The notes under the pieces are model-generated. The model ran no database searches. It had not been told where the DNA came from and worked only from the letters and a program-made list of their open reading frames with translations. From JAFARZ01 sp035651595 (GTDB taxonomy: Bacteria > Actinomycetota > Actinomycetes > Streptosporangiales > Streptosporangiaceae), in the NCBI GenBank assembly GCA_035651595.1, contig DASRFJ010000078.1, positions 1 through 42,128 on the forward strand: a DNA stretch of 42,128 nt, in the 5' to 3' direction. Shown here piece after piece: positions 1-9,500 of this stretch (position 1 is its first letter; each line of letters opens with the position of its first letter). The position numbers and the translations under genes were made by a program.

Positions 1-582
1 CCGCAGCGGGAGTACGAGGACCTCGCCGCCGTCGCGGCGGCGACCGGTCCCGAGCCGCCGTTCGTGTTCGGCCACTCATCCGGGGCGGCAATCGCGCTGC
101 GGGCCGCGGCGGCTGGCCTGCCGGTGGCGGGCATCGTCGCGTACGAGGCACCCTTCCTCAACGAGGACACGCCACGGCCAGCTGCCGACCCCGCCGAACG
201 TATCCGCGAACTGGTCGGCTCCGGGCGCAACCGCGAAGCCGTCGCGTTCTGGATGTCGGACGTCGTCAGGCTGCCTGCGGAGATGCTCGCGCAGCTGGAC
301 GGTGCCCCGTGGGTAGCAGACCTGGAACCCCTGGCCCCCACGCTCCGCTACGATCTCGCCGTGACGGCAGGCGGTGTGCCCACGTCCGAACTGGGCAAGA
401 TCACCGCGCCCGTGTTGATTCTCGGCGGCAAGAACAGCCCGGGCTGGTTTCAGCGCTCAGTCGCGGAGCAAGCCGCTGCCACGCCCGGCGCCCAGCTCAC
501 GATGCTCGACGGATACGATCACAACGCCCCGCCCCAAGTGATCGCCCCCATCTTGATCGGGTTCTTCGGCACGCACCGGTAG
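1..582 (+). CDS. Alpha/beta hydrolase, 5'-truncated by the window edge
   Basis: The reading frame is open from base 1, so the N-terminus lies outside the window; the GTG at 64 is internal. The nucleophile elbow GHSSG (bases 67-81) supplies the predicted catalytic Ser, and a C-terminal His in the context DGYDHN (about base 520) is the probable catalytic His. The region between them has the cap-like helices usual in this fold. It is a soluble cytoplasmic hydrolase of unknown substrate, of the kind often annotated simply as alpha/beta hydrolase in actinomycetes. Fold assignment is firm; substrate is not inferable. Confidence 0.85.
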   Translation, partial: PQREYEDLAAVAAATGPEPPFVFGHSSGAAIALRAAAAGLPVAGIVAYEAPFLNEDTPRPAADPAERIRELVGSGRNREAVAFWMSDVVRLPAEMLAQLDGAPWVADLEPLAPTLRYDLAVTAGGVPTSELGKITAPVLILGGKNSPGWFQRSVAEQAAATPGAQLTMLDGYDHNAPPQVIAPILIGFFGTHR

Positions 583-602
583 CGCGGCGTGGGTGCCTGG
601 CT

Positions 603-616
603 CACCGCGTGCGGTG
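603..616. terminator. Short GC-rich palindrome after the hydrolase
   Basis: CACCGC and GCGGTG are separated by two bases, 20 bases after the hydrolase stop. There is no T-tract, so it may be only a weak terminator or part of the promoter region of the next gene. Confidence 0.25.
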
Positions 617-632
617 TTAGTACGGTGGGGGC

Positions 633-1553
633 GTGCCTGATATCCCTTCGGCTGAGGAGCTGGTGGCCGCCGCGTCGCGGCTGGCCGATTCGGCGCGGCG
701 GTTCCCCGACGGCGGCCAGTACCGGGTGGAGATCCCCAGCGTGGAGGGCGCGGAGGCCGCGCTGACGGTGCTCGACCGCGCGGCGGAATCCGGCGTTCCC
801 GTGCACCGGATATCTCAGGGCAGCGGCATCACGGTGCTCAGCGACGCGGAGATCGGCGACTACGTCCGGCTAGGGGCCGAACGCCGGGTCGAGGTGTGCC
901 TGTTCACCGGACCACGCGCACCGTGGGACGGAGCGTCCGCATCGGCGCTGACCCCGGACGGCCGGTTCACCGGGTGGCGCAACGTCGGCATGCGGTCGTT
1001 GCTGGCGGCTCGGGAGGACGTGCGGCGCGCGGCTGCGCTCGGAATCCGCAGCGTGCTGATCGCCGACGAGGGGCTCGCGCACCTGATCAGCGAGGACAAG
1101 GCGGCCGGCGTGCTGCCCGGCGACCTGGTGGTGAAGGCCTCGGCCCTGCTCGGCATCGCCAATCCGGTCGGCGCGGCGCTGCTCGCCGAGCTTGGCGTCG
1201 ACTCGCTGAACATCCCCGCCGACACCCAGCTCGGCGATCTGGCGGCTTACCGGGCGGCCACGCCGGCCTTCCTCGATCTCTACATCGAGGCGCCGGACGG
1301 GCTCGGCGGGTTCATGCGGTACCACGACCTGGGCGACATCGTGCGGATCGCGGCACCGGTATACCTGAAGTTCGGCCTGCGGAACGCGCCAGGGATCTAC
1401 CCGGCCGGTGAGCACCTGAAGCCGGTCATCCTCGCGTCGGCGCGGGAGCGGGTGCGGCGCGCGACCGTCGGGCTCGAGCACCTCAGGCGGCAGTACCCGG
1501 ACGCCGCCGGCTCCCCCGTCGGCAAGGACAGCCGCGGCATCCCCGTCCCCTGA
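633..1553 (+). CDS. U32-family peptidase-like protein
   Basis: A 306-aa soluble protein. The order of segments (an N-terminal IPSVEGAEAAL block, RMG-type loop SLLAAREDVRRAAALG, then VVKASALLGIANPVGAALLAELGVDSLNIP and a C-terminal APVYLKFGLRNAPGIYP segment) resembles the TIM-barrel proteins annotated as U32 peptidases in actinomycetes. I see no signal peptide or membrane segment. The GTG start is poorly supported because the G-rich tract lies only one base upstream; a GTG at 663 is the alternative. Proteolytic activity is not demonstrated by anything visible; related U32 proteins act in RNA or quinone modification. The family call rests on remembered resemblance. Confidence 0.55.
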   Translation: MPDIPSAEELVAAASRLADSARRFPDGGQYRVEIPSVEGAEAALTVLDRAAESGVPVHRISQGSGITVLSDAEIGDYVRLGAERRVEVCLFTGPRAPWDGASASALTPDGRFTGWRNVGMRSLLAAREDVRRAAALGIRSVLIADEGLAHLISEDKAAGVLPGDLVVKASALLGIANPVGAALLAELGVDSLNIPADTQLGDLAAYRAATPAFLDLYIEAPDGLGGFMRYHDLGDIVRIAAPVYLKFGLRNAPGIYPAGEHLKPVILASARERVRRATVGLEHLRRQYPDAAGSPVGKDSRGIPVP

Positions 1554-2024
1554 TCAATCGTGACCAGCGCCGCCGAGCTTTCCATTGATCTCCTGGACGA
1601 TGTCCGTCAGTCCGGCCACGTCGTCGCGCAGTGCGCCGATTTCGGCGAATTGCTCCGCCAGCTTCGCCAGGTGAATCTCCAGCGGTGAGGTGACGGCATT
1701 CCTGTCTGGTCTGCCGTCCAGGATGTTGACGAGGTAATCCCACGGCAAACCCAGCACCGCGGATGCCGCAACCCACGTGGACCTATTGGGGTTCCCCGTT
1801 TCCTCCGTGATATCGCGGATGGTGTTCACCGACAGTCCGGATAGCGCATGAAGGTCAGCCGCGGAATACCGGAGTCTTTCCATGCGCTCCGCGACGACCC
1901 CGGCGGCTTCCGCCCGAGCCGCCGCCGTCGGCGCATCCTGTGACAACGAACTCCTCCGCGCTGCGTCCCGGCCATAGGCTAACGGATTCCCCGGCATTGT
2001 TAATATTGATCGAATTTCGATCAT
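1554..2024 (-). CDS. Small helix-turn-helix (XRE-like) DNA-binding protein
   Basis: A 156-aa protein. Residues about 50-100 (SAADLHALSGLSVNTIRDI followed by a WVAASAVLGL segment) look like an XRE-type helix-turn-helix with its downstream helix. The C-terminal 45 residues have heptad-like hydrophobics (HLAKLAEQFAEIGALRDDV), suggesting a coiled-coil dimerisation tail. ATG 2024 is chosen because GGAAGG lies eight bases upstream on the minus strand; ATG 1997 is the alternative, which would place the AT-rich palindrome 2007-2023 upstream of the gene. It is convergent with the U32-like gene, with adjacent stops. Target unknown; autoregulation is an inference from the palindrome. Confidence 0.7.
   Translation of the reverse strand: MIEIRSILTMPGNPLAYGRDAARRSSLSQDAPTAAARAEAAGVVAERMERLRYSAADLHALSGLSVNTIRDITEETGNPNRSTWVAASAVLGLPWDYLVNILDGRPDRNAVTSPLEIHLAKLAEQFAEIGALRDDVAGLTDIVQEINGKLGGAGHD
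2007..2023. promoter_or_regulatory. AT-rich palindrome, possible autoregulatory operator of the HTH gene
   Basis: TGATCGAATTTCGATCA is a perfect palindrome with a single central T, flanked by outer TTAATA/TATTAA-like arms. It stands out against the GC-rich surroundings. It overlaps the first codons of the HTH gene if ATG 2024 is used and lies directly upstream if ATG 1997 is used. Confidence 0.45.
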
Positions 2025-2148
2025 TATTAATACCTTCCAAGCTGACCTCGCCATTCTTTTAGAGTCCGGCGACCATAGTCGACAGTAATCGCCTATTGTT
2101 GGCGGCATAGGCGGCGGCACGGCAGGCAGCTGGCGGAAAGGGCCCCTC

Positions 2149-2502
2149 ATGACGGCAGCGCGGGATCATGGCGAGGCGGCGGGCCCACGGCAGCAGCAGC
2201 AGCGACAGCGGCAGCAGCGACAGCGGCAGCAGCAGCAGCGACAGCGGCGATTCGAGCACGGCCGGGACTTCGCGCCGGGGGCGGCCATTCTCGTCGGCCA
2301 GGCCGGCTTGCGGGCGACCGGCGCTCCGTGGTGGTTCTGCTGCGCGCTCGCGGCGTTCGTCGTCGCGCCCGTGTGCTTGTCGATCGTGTTCCCGCAGAAT
2401 TCCCGGGACAAGCTGGCCTGGTGGCGCGACCGGCGGCGATCAAGACGGCAATGTCAGTGCCAGGCCGCAGACCGCAAGACTGTACGGTGTTCTAGACCGT
2501 GA
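2149..2502 (+). CDS. Small Gln/Arg-rich single-pass membrane protein, hypothetical
   Basis: A 117-aa reading frame with GGAAAGG six bases before ATG 2149. Residues about 18-36 are a run of Gln and Arg made by a CAG/CGA/CGG repeat. Residues about 60-84 form one hydrophobic segment (WWFCCALAAFVVAPVCLSIV) followed by FPQNSRDKLAWWRDRRR, so the C-terminal tail is basic and probably cytoplasmic. Third positions are almost all G or C between bases 2275 and 2445, which supports coding in this frame; the bias disappears in the last 18 codons, so the original C-terminus may have been lost or frameshifted. No family recognised. Confidence 0.5.
   Translation: MTAARDHGEAAGPRQQQQRQRQQRQRQQQQRQRRFEHGRDFAPGAAILVGQAGLRATGAPWWFCCALAAFVVAPVCLSIVFPQNSRDKLAWWRDRRRSRRQCQCQAADRKTVRCSRP
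2190..2247 (+). repeat. CAG/CGA-type short tandem repeat
   Basis: Interleaved CAG triplets and CGACAGCGG units, three irregular copies, lie inside the small membrane protein gene and encode its poly-Gln/Arg stretch. Repeat-number variation would change protein length without a frameshift where triplets are gained or lost. Confidence 0.8.
2484..2500. promoter_or_regulatory. Weak inverted repeat upstream of the XRE-STAND gene
   Basis: ACGGT and ACCGT flank GTTCTAG, 20 bases before the start of the large XRE-STAND-TPR gene. It could be an operator; the arms are only five bases. Confidence 0.25.
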
Positions 2503-2520
2503 ATTCTCGGCTGAGCGCGG

Positions 2521-5400
2521 GTGATATCGCCGATGGCGGCACGTGACGCCAAGTTGCCGGACGGGGCGTTCGCCAGTTTCGGCACGCTGCTGCGGGTGCT
2601 GCGCCGGCGGTGCCGGCTGACCCAGCGGGACCTGGGCATCGCGGTCGGCTACAGCGAGGCGCAGATCTCCAGGCTCGAACAGGGTGCCCGGCTGCCCGAC
2701 CCCGCGCTGGTCGCCGCGTTGTTCGTGCCCGCGCTCGGGCTGGCCGGTGACGCGGAGCTGGCCGGACGGCTGCACGAGCTGGCGCTGGCCGCGCGAGACG
2801 CCGGCGGGCCGGCCGAGGCGGCGACGCACCCCGAGGATGCCGCCGCGATCCCGGCCGCACCGCACCCGCACGTGGACCGGACGGCGACGGCCGAACTGCT
2901 GCGCGAGCGGCTGACCGCCGCGCGGTGCGTGGTCGTGTGCGGACCCCCCGGAACAGGCAAGTCGACGCTCGGTGCCGGGCTGGCCACGGCGCTCGCGCGG
3001 ACGACTCAGGTGTGCTGGCTGCCCCTCACCGAAGGCATCACCACGCCGGCCGAGGCGGTCATCCGCCGGCTCTCCCGGTTCCTCGGCCGGCAGGGGCTGG
3101 CCGAAGTCGCGCCGCTGCTCGACCCGAGCCAGGTCGCCCGGCCGCTGCCGTTCGACGAGCAGATGTACCTGCTGACTACGGCATTGAGCCGTGGCGAGAC
3201 GCTGATCTGCCTGGACAACGCTCAGCTGCTCGACGCGGAGCCGCGCACCCGCGCCGTCGTCGAGCACCTCGCCGCCAGCTCACGGGCCACGCTGCTGGCG
3301 ATGAGCCGCGAAGACATCCAGCTGGCCGGGTTCGAGCAGTTCCTGCTGGGCGGGTTCGACCGCGACGAGGCGCGGGCGCTCGTTGGCAAGCTGGCCGGAG
3401 ACACGCTGTCGGTGAGCCTGACCGGCCGCCTGATCGACCGCACCGGCGGCAGCCCCATGCTGCTCAAGCTGGCCCTCGGCCCGGTGATCCAGCATGGCGG
3501 GCGCGCTGGGGCGGGGACGCCCGACGCGGCCGGGCTGGCCGCGCTGGTCGACCGGCTGGAGGCGCAGTCCGCGGTGTCCGGGTACCTGCTCGGCGCGACG
3601 CTGGCCAGCCTGAGCGAACCGGGGCGGCTGCTGACCGACCTGCTCGCGGTGTTCCGCCATCCGGTCGACCTGATGGATGCGCGGCTCATTGAGGCCAGCC
3701 AGACCGCCGAGGCCGGCTACGACGCGGCCCGCGGGGTCGAGGAACTCCGTCGCCGCCAGCTGGTTGACGACGCCGCCCGCGCGACCCTGCACCCCCTGGT
3801 CCGCGACTACGTGTACGCGGCGCTGGCCGGGCCGGCCGCGCGCCGTCGCGGCCTGCACCGGATCGCCGCCGCGCATTGCGAGCGCGCCCTGGGCGACCCG
3901 CTGGAAGCCGCCTGGCATCGCACTCGCGCCGGGGAACCCGAACGCGCCGCCGATCTGATCGTCAGCAGCGTCAAGTGGCTCGGGGCGACCGGCCGCTCGG
4001 TCCGCGGCGCCGCGCTCGCCGCGGAGCTGCTCGACGGCGGCGACCTCGATGCTGAGCTGGCGCGGCAGCTCCTGGTGGCCCGCGGCGACCTGCTCACGCT
4101 CACCGAGCAGGCGAGCGTCGCCGAACGCGCCTACCGGGACGCCCTCGCGCGGCCCGCCACGCCCGCCGTGCTGGCCGACATCACCTGGCGGCTGGCGCAG
4201 AACCTGCTGCTGCGCGGCCAGGCGACGGCGGCGCTGCGGCTGTGCGAGGAATACGCGGGCGGCCTGCGGGACGAGGACGTGGTGCTGCGCGCGCAGCTCG
4301 CGACCGTGCGGAGCCAAGGGCACGTGCTGCTGTCGGAATTCGGCCAGGCGGCCGACGAGGCGAGGCAAGCGGCAGGGCTCGCGGATCGATTCGGCACCGT
4401 GAGCCCGGCGGACGCGGCGAGCGTGCGCTGCCGGGCGTTCGGCGCGCTCGGGGTCGTCGCACGGCTGCGCGGCCAGGCCGCCGAGGCCGAACGGCTGCTA
4501 CTGCGGGCGGTGACGGAGGCGCGCTCGGCGGGGCTGCCGAACCTGGCCGGACGGGCACTGTTCAACCTGGCCGCGATCGAGCACGAGCGCGGCGACCTGG
4601 ACGCCGCCGAACGCCGGTACGCCGAGGCGCTGGCGGAGATGCGCACGGCCAGCGACAGCTTCGGCACCGCCAGCGTGCTGCACGCGCAGGGCATGATCCA
4701 GGCGCGGCACGGCGCGTACGACGAGGCGATGGCGCTGCTGCTCGAGGCCACCGCGCTGCGCCGCAGGCTCGGCGACGTCCAGGGTGCCGCCAATTCCGAG
4801 CACGCCTACGCCCACGTCCTGCTGCGCCTGGGCAAGACCGCGCAGGCGCGAGAGCTCGTCACCGCGGCGCTCGCGGCCACCGCCACGCTCGGCGAGCGTC
4901 GCAGCCAGGCGCACTACCTGGATTCTCTCGCGATGATCGCGCTGGTGGACGGCGACGTCACGGCCGCCGACCGGTACCTGGACGAAGCCTGCGACATTGC
5001 CGAAGCCACCAGCGAGGCACGCCTCGGCACACAGGTCCGGCTGCATCGCGCGCTGGCACGGCTGATGACCGGTGACGTGACCGCGGCCCGTGAGCTGGCC
5101 GGCCGCGAGGCCGGCCAGGGCGAGCCGGAAGGGCTCGCGGTGGCGGCCTGCGTCGCACTCGCCAGCGCGGACCTGGACTCGGCGGACGCGTGCGCCGGTG
5201 AGCTGGGCCGGCTGGCCGCCGCGGGTGGGCTGGTGCTGGAAGCCACGGTGGCCGGCCGGCTCACCGCCGCGGTCGGTGCGGCCAGGGCGGGGGCGGCGGA
5301 GCACTCCCCCGCCGCGTACCCACGCCTCATCTGGGTCACCGCCGATGCCCACGACGCACAGCCTGATCACAAGGCGGCCAGCGCGGCCGCGACCAGCTGA
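2521..5400 (+). CDS. XRE-STAND ATPase-TPR regulator
   Basis: A 959-aa multidomain protein. Residues about 20-92 are an XRE helix-turn-helix (RRCRLTQRDLGIAVGYSEAQ, then ISRLEQG). Residues about 118-420 are a P-loop STAND/NB-ARC-like module with Walker A GPPGTGKST (141-149) and Walker B LICLDNAQ (228-235). From about 490 to 930 the sequence is a long alpha-helical array of TPR-like repeats rich in A-x-R and Y-x-x-A patterns. This layout is that of STAND signal-transduction ATPases, where the TPR sensor controls ATP-driven switching; here the output would be DNA binding. GTG 2521 is taken as start, with ATG 2533 equally possible. Its ligand and targets are unknown. Its 3' end overlaps the convergent lipoprotein gene by 34 bases. 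Confidence 0.85.
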   Translation: MISPMAARDAKLPDGAFASFGTLLRVLRRRCRLTQRDLGIAVGYSEAQISRLEQGARLPDPALVAALFVPALGLAGDAELAGRLHELALAARDAGGPAEAATHPEDAAAIPAAPHPHVDRTATAELLRERLTAARCVVVCGPPGTGKSTLGAGLATALARTTQVCWLPLTEGITTPAEAVIRRLSRFLGRQGLAEVAPLLDPSQVARPLPFDEQMYLLTTALSRGETLICLDNAQLLDAEPRTRAVVEHLAASSRATLLAMSREDIQLAGFEQFLLGGFDRDEARALVGKLAGDTLSVSLTGRLIDRTGGSPMLLKLALGPVIQHGGRAGAGTPDAAGLAALVDRLEAQSAVSGYLLGATLASLSEPGRLLTDLLAVFRHPVDLMDARLIEASQTAEAGYDAARGVEELRRRQLVDDAARATLHPLVRDYVYAALAGPAARRRGLHRIAAAHCERALGDPLEAAWHRTRAGEPERAADLIVSSVKWLGATGRSVRGAALAAELLDGGDLDAELARQLLVARGDLLTLTEQASVAERAYRDALARPATPAVLADITWRLAQNLLLRGQATAALRLCEEYAGGLRDEDVVLRAQLATVRSQGHVLLSEFGQAADEARQAAGLADRFGTVSPADAASVRCRAFGALGVVARLRGQAAEAERLLLRAVTEARSAGLPNLAGRALFNLAAIEHERGDLDAAERRYAEALAEMRTASDSFGTASVLHAQGMIQARHGAYDEAMALLLEATALRRRLGDVQGAANSEHAYAHVLLRLGKTAQARELVTAALAATATLGERRSQAHYLDSLAMIALVDGDVTAADRYLDEACDIAEATSEARLGTQVRLHRALARLMTGDVTAARELAGREAGQGEPEGLAVAACVALASADLDSADACAGELGRLAAAGGLVLEATVAGRLTAAVGAARAGAAEHSPAAYPRLIWVTADAHDAQPDHKAASAAATS

Positions 5401-5897
5401 TCGGCCCGCTGCTCGTTGGCCGGTTCGACGCTGTCCAGCGTGACGTTGACCGCCACGCCGCCCTTGGCGGCGACCACGTTGTACACCGGGCCGCCATTGG
5501 TACTGGAGATGGCGAAGCCTTCGTCGCCAAGGCCGTGCGTCCGGGTCAGCTGGACCAGACCTGCCTGGGCTTCGCTCGTGTCGATGGTCTTGGTCAGCTC
5601 GTACTGCGAGCGCGCGACGACGCTGACGATGTAGCTCGGACCGCCGGTCAGGTTGTAGAAGCAGGTCAGGCCGTCTGTTGAGGGTGCGGCCGGCGAGCTC
5701 AACTGACCGAGTGCGGCGATCGTCGCCTTCGGGATCAGCGCGCAGGCGTGCACTCCGGACAGGCTGGTGTCGGCGTGCGTGGCCGGTGCCGGCGGCCTGG
5801 CGGGGCGGGCGAGCGGCGCCTGGCCGCCGCAGCCGGTCACGGCGAGGGCGCCCAGTACGGCTGCCACGGCGGCGACGCCGAGCGACGCGCGCGCCAT
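5367..5897 (-). CDS. Secreted lipoprotein, DUF3558-like
   Basis: A 176-aa protein with a lipoprotein signal: basic start, hydrophobic core and a VTGC lipobox placing the lipidated Cys at 23. A Pro/Ala-rich spacer follows, then a globular part with two Cys (in HACALIPKA and LTCFYNLTGG) that could form a disulfide. The pattern, a first Cys near ACALIP and a second in a CxYN context followed by an alternating beta-strand half, resembles DUF3558-type actinobacterial lipoproteins. It is translationally coupled to the upstream membrane-protein gene through a TGATG overlap at 5895-5899. Function unknown; probably anchored on the outer face of the cell membrane. Confidence 0.75.
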   Translation of the reverse strand: MARASLGVAAVAAVLGALAVTGCGGQAPLARPARPPAPATHADTSLSGVHACALIPKATIAALGQLSSPAAPSTDGLTCFYNLTGGPSYIVSVVARSQYELTKTIDTSEAQAGLVQLTRTHGLGDEGFAISSTNGGPVYNVVAAKGGVAVNVTLDSVEPANEQRADQLVAAALAAL

Positions 5898-6370
5898 CAG
5901 TGCTCACCGATCTTGCCAGGCTCGCGTCCCGCGTTGACGGCGCTGGGGTTCGTCCTGGCGGCGGGGCGTACCTGCGGGGCGAGCGCGGCCAGGGCGGCGA
6001 TGACCGCCGCGAAGGCGCCGAACCGCCAGCTCGTCGCCGTCGGCTTGATCAGGAAGGCGAGCAGCACAAGTGCCGCGTTCAGGCCGGTCGCGGCCAGCAG
6101 CCGCTGCCGGTGCGTCAGCGGGAACCCGGGCAGCTCCGCCACGCTGGCCGCCGCCACCAGGTAACCGGTGATCGCCAGGCAGACGACGAGGACCAGGTAA
6201 AGGTAGCCGTGCGCGGTGAGCCCGTCGGCCTCGGCGCTGAAGCCGAGCACGCTGATGCCGAACCACGGCAGGAACAGGGAGACGAGCAGGATCAGCGTGC
6301 CGATCCCGGTGATCCAGTCGCCACGGGTCCACCGGCTGACGTCCAGCCGGATGGACGATGAGTTGGTCAT
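5897..6370 (-). CDS. Four-helix integral membrane protein, hypothetical
   Basis: A 157-aa protein with four predicted membrane helices, at about residues 18-42, 55-80, 88-108 and 114-132, and a polar C-terminal tail. The N-terminal WTRGDWITGIGTLILLVSLF pattern, a gene-proximal Trp/Asp followed by a helix, is common in small actinobacterial membrane proteins. GAAAGG precedes ATG 6370 by nine bases. Its stop overlaps the start of the lipoprotein gene, so the two are likely one operon and may form a membrane-surface pair. No enzymatic motif is visible and function is unknown. Confidence 0.75.
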   Translation of the reverse strand: MTNSSSIRLDVSRWTRGDWITGIGTLILLVSLFLPWFGISVLGFSAEADGLTAHGYLYLVLVVCLAITGYLVAAASVAELPGFPLTHRQRLLAATGLNAALVLLAFLIKPTATSWRFGAFAAVIAALAALAPQVRPAARTNPSAVNAGREPGKIGEH

Positions 6371-6471
6371 GTCGGTGCGCCTTTCGGTTGGCTTGGTGAT
6401 GCACCATCAGCAAACCTCCAGGGCGCTGTCCATATGTGACGCAACTTGCCAGGGACTTACCAGCCCGTTAA

Positions 6472-6520
6472 ACCACCGTCCGTTCAGACAAAAGATCTTT
6501 ATGACCAAACGGACGGTGGT
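6472..6520 (-). terminator. Stem-loop terminator after the GH87-like gene
   Basis: ACCACCGTCCGTT (6472-6484) and AACGGACGGTGGT (6508-6520) form a perfect 13-bp stem with a 23-base loop, starting 13 bases after the stop of the large secreted glycosidase gene. It lacks a clear T-run, as is common for actinobacterial terminators, and may work in both directions. Confidence 0.7.
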
Positions 6521-6533
6521 GCTTCGACTGGGA

Positions 6534-9500
6534 TCAGCTGTTCCAGATCTGCAACTCGGAGACCTGCCCGGCCGGCCAGCCGGTGTTGGCGGTGACGTTC
6601 AGCCGCACGTACCGGTAGCTCGCCGCGGCGAACGTGATCGTGACCGTGTTGCCGGTCGCCGGGTCGAACGTGTACCCGGCCGACCCCACGATCGTGGTGA
6701 AGTTGGCGCCGTCGGTGCTGCCCAGGACCGACAGGGTCTGCGTCCTGGTGCCCCACGCGGTCGACGGCGGGAGGTCGAGCACGATCCGGCCGAAGCTCTT
6801 CGTCGCGCCGAGGTCGACCTGGAGCCATTGCGGGAAGGCGTTGTCCGTGCTCTCCCAGTAGCTGCTGGTATTGCCGTCCACGGCGTTGGCGGGCGCGTAC
6901 GTCTGGGTGAACCCGCTCGCCGAGGCCGGCTGGTTGAGGGCAAGGTTCACCGCGCCGCCGCCGACGGCTGGGTAGACGGCGAAGTCGGAGATCTGGCCGG
7001 CGGGCCATCCGGTGTTGGCGGTAATGTTCGCCCGCACGTACCGGGCGGTGGCGGGGTTGAAGGTGATCGCGACCGTGTTGCTGTTGGCGTTCGGATCGAA
7101 GGTGTAGCTCGCCGAGCCGACGATCGTGGTGAAGGTGGCGCCGTCGGTGCTGCCGAGGATCGACAGCGTCTCGGTCCGGGCGCCCCAGGCCGTCGACGGG
7201 GGCAGGCGCAGCACGACCTTGCCGATGCTGTAGCTCTGGCCCAGGTCGACTTGCCCCCACTGCGGGAACGTGCCGTTCACGCTCTCCCAGTAGGTCGACG
7301 GGTCCGTGTCGGTCATGTTCGCGGCGACGTAAGGACTGTTCTGCGAGCTCGCGGACGCCGGCTGGCCTGCCGCGAGGTTGGTGGTGCTGTCGATGCCGGT
7401 GCCGCTCAGGCCGACGGTGGCCGGGCTGTTGCCGGCGTTGCTGGTCACGGTCAGCGTGCCGGTCCTTGACCCGCCCGCGGTGGGCCGGAACGTGACGGTT
7501 ACCGTGCAGGAGCCGCCGGCCGCGACCGTCCCGCAGTTGTTCGTCTGGCTGAAGTCGCCGGTCACCGCGACGCCCGAGATCGTCGCGGACGTGGTGCCCG
7601 AGTTGGTCACCGTGACCGTCCGCGGGGCCGCCGTGGAGCCGATCACGGTGCGGGCGAAGGACAGGCTCGCCGGGCTGGCGGTCAGCACCGGGCCTGGCGC
7701 GGTACCGGTGCCGCTGAGGCTGGCGGCATTGGTGACCCCGCCGGCGTTGACGGTCAGCGTTCCGGTGCGGGACCCGGCCGCGGTGGGCTTGAAGGTCACG
7801 CTGACGGTGCAGGAGCCGTTCGCGGCGATCGACGTGCCGCAGTTGCTGGTCTGCGCGAAGTCGCCGCTGGTCGAGATGCCCGAGACGGACGCCGCCGCGT
7901 TGGTCGGGTTCGACACCGTCACGGTTTGCGCGGCGCTGGTCGAGCCGGTCGCGACCGAGCCGAAGTTCAGCGCGGTCGGGCTCACCGTGACCCCGTTGCT
8001 GGGGTACGGCGGGTAGACCGGGGGCGGGCTGGTGCCGTTGCACTGGGTCGGGCTGATGCCCGAGTTGCCGCCGTTGTCGGCGATCGTGAAGTTGGTGCCT
8101 TCGCAGCTGTAGCTCGGCGGATTGCCCTGGTTGGCCTGCGCCACGCCGGTCGCGGTCACGTTGGTGGCGCTCGCCGTGCCGCCGGTTTGCTCCTGAAGGG
8201 CGAAGGTGCCGGTGCCGGCGATCGTCACGTTGTTGAGGTTGACCCCGCTGACCGTCCCCTCGACCCACTGGATCGCCTCGTACGGGCTCTGCTCGATCAG
8301 CGCGTTGGTCACGTTGATCGGACCGGTTATGGCGCCCTGGCTGCCGTCGAACCACAGCGCGCCGACGCCGAACAGCCAGTTCGGGTCCAGGCTGCCGTCT
8401 CGGATCATCGTGTTGTTGGCGATGGTTGTCGTGCCGACCGGGGTGGACGAGAACCGCTGGCCGACCTGGATGCCGCCGCCCTGGGTGATCCCGGTGTCCA
8501 CGACGAGGTTGCCGCTGACGGTGTTGTCGTGGCCGCCGTAGATCGCGATGCCGTTGGCGAGCTGCTGTAGCTGCACGGTGTTGCTGGAGATCGTGTCGTT
8601 GGCGTCGGCGCCGATGCTGGAGTCGGCCCAGGTGGCGATGCCGTCGTCACCGGTGTTGCGGATGTCGCTGTTCGTGACCGTCGAGTTGGTGACGCCGCCG
8701 TGGAAGTTGATGCCGTCCGCGGTGGTGTTCCTGATCCGCATGCCGCTGAACGTCAGACCGTTCATCGGCCCGTCCAGCCACGCGCCGACCTTCATGTGCT
8801 CGATCCAGATGTTCGACACGGTGGAGCTGCTCATCGCGCCGCCGATGCCGTTGACCTGGCAGCTGTCGCATCGTTCCTGGACGTTGCCGAAGATCGCGAA
8901 GTTCTCCAGGTGCACGTTGGTGCTGGGGCTGGGTGCGGAGTTGCCGTAGAAGCCGGGGGCCGTCCCGGTGACCGTCGAGTACCACATCCCGGCGCCGGCG
9001 ATCGTGATGTTGTTGACGCTGATGTGCCCGGGGATGTTGTAGGTGCCGGGCGGGATCCACACCGTGCCGCCTGCCCCGGCCGCGGCGATGGCGTTGTTGA
9101 ACGCGGTCGTCGAGTCGTTCGTGCCGCTGGGGTCCGCGCCCTCGCCGGTGACCGACACCGAACCGGACGGCTGGGTCAGCGCGGGGCCGACCTGCTCGAA
9201 ATCGGCGAAGTCGATGGTGTAGGAGGAGGCGGTGTCTTCGGCGTCGACCTGAAGCTTGAACGCGGTTCCCGCCGGGTAGGTCGTGGCGAACAGGCGGTGC
9301 ACCTCGTCGTAGAAGTGATGCGGGTTGCTGCCCGGCGTGTTGGTGAACGGGTAGCTGCCGTAGTACCAGCTGTACGCGTTGGTCAGGGTGAAGTCGCTCT
9401 GCTTGGTGCCGTTGATGTACAGCGACAGCGATGTCGTATAGACGGACCCGTCCGAGCTGTCCGGGATGCTGTACCGGAAGTCGATGGAGTTGGTCGCCAC

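Noticed and set aside
4498..5907. Long minus-strand reading frame opposite the XRE-STAND gene
   Set aside because: It is Arg/Gly/Pro-rich antisense of the TPR region and has no recognisable domain; the plus-strand protein has clear motifs.
6499..8355. Second minus-strand frame inside the GH87-like gene
   Set aside because: Low-complexity Arg/Gln-rich shadow of repetitive beta-sandwich codons, no independent motif.
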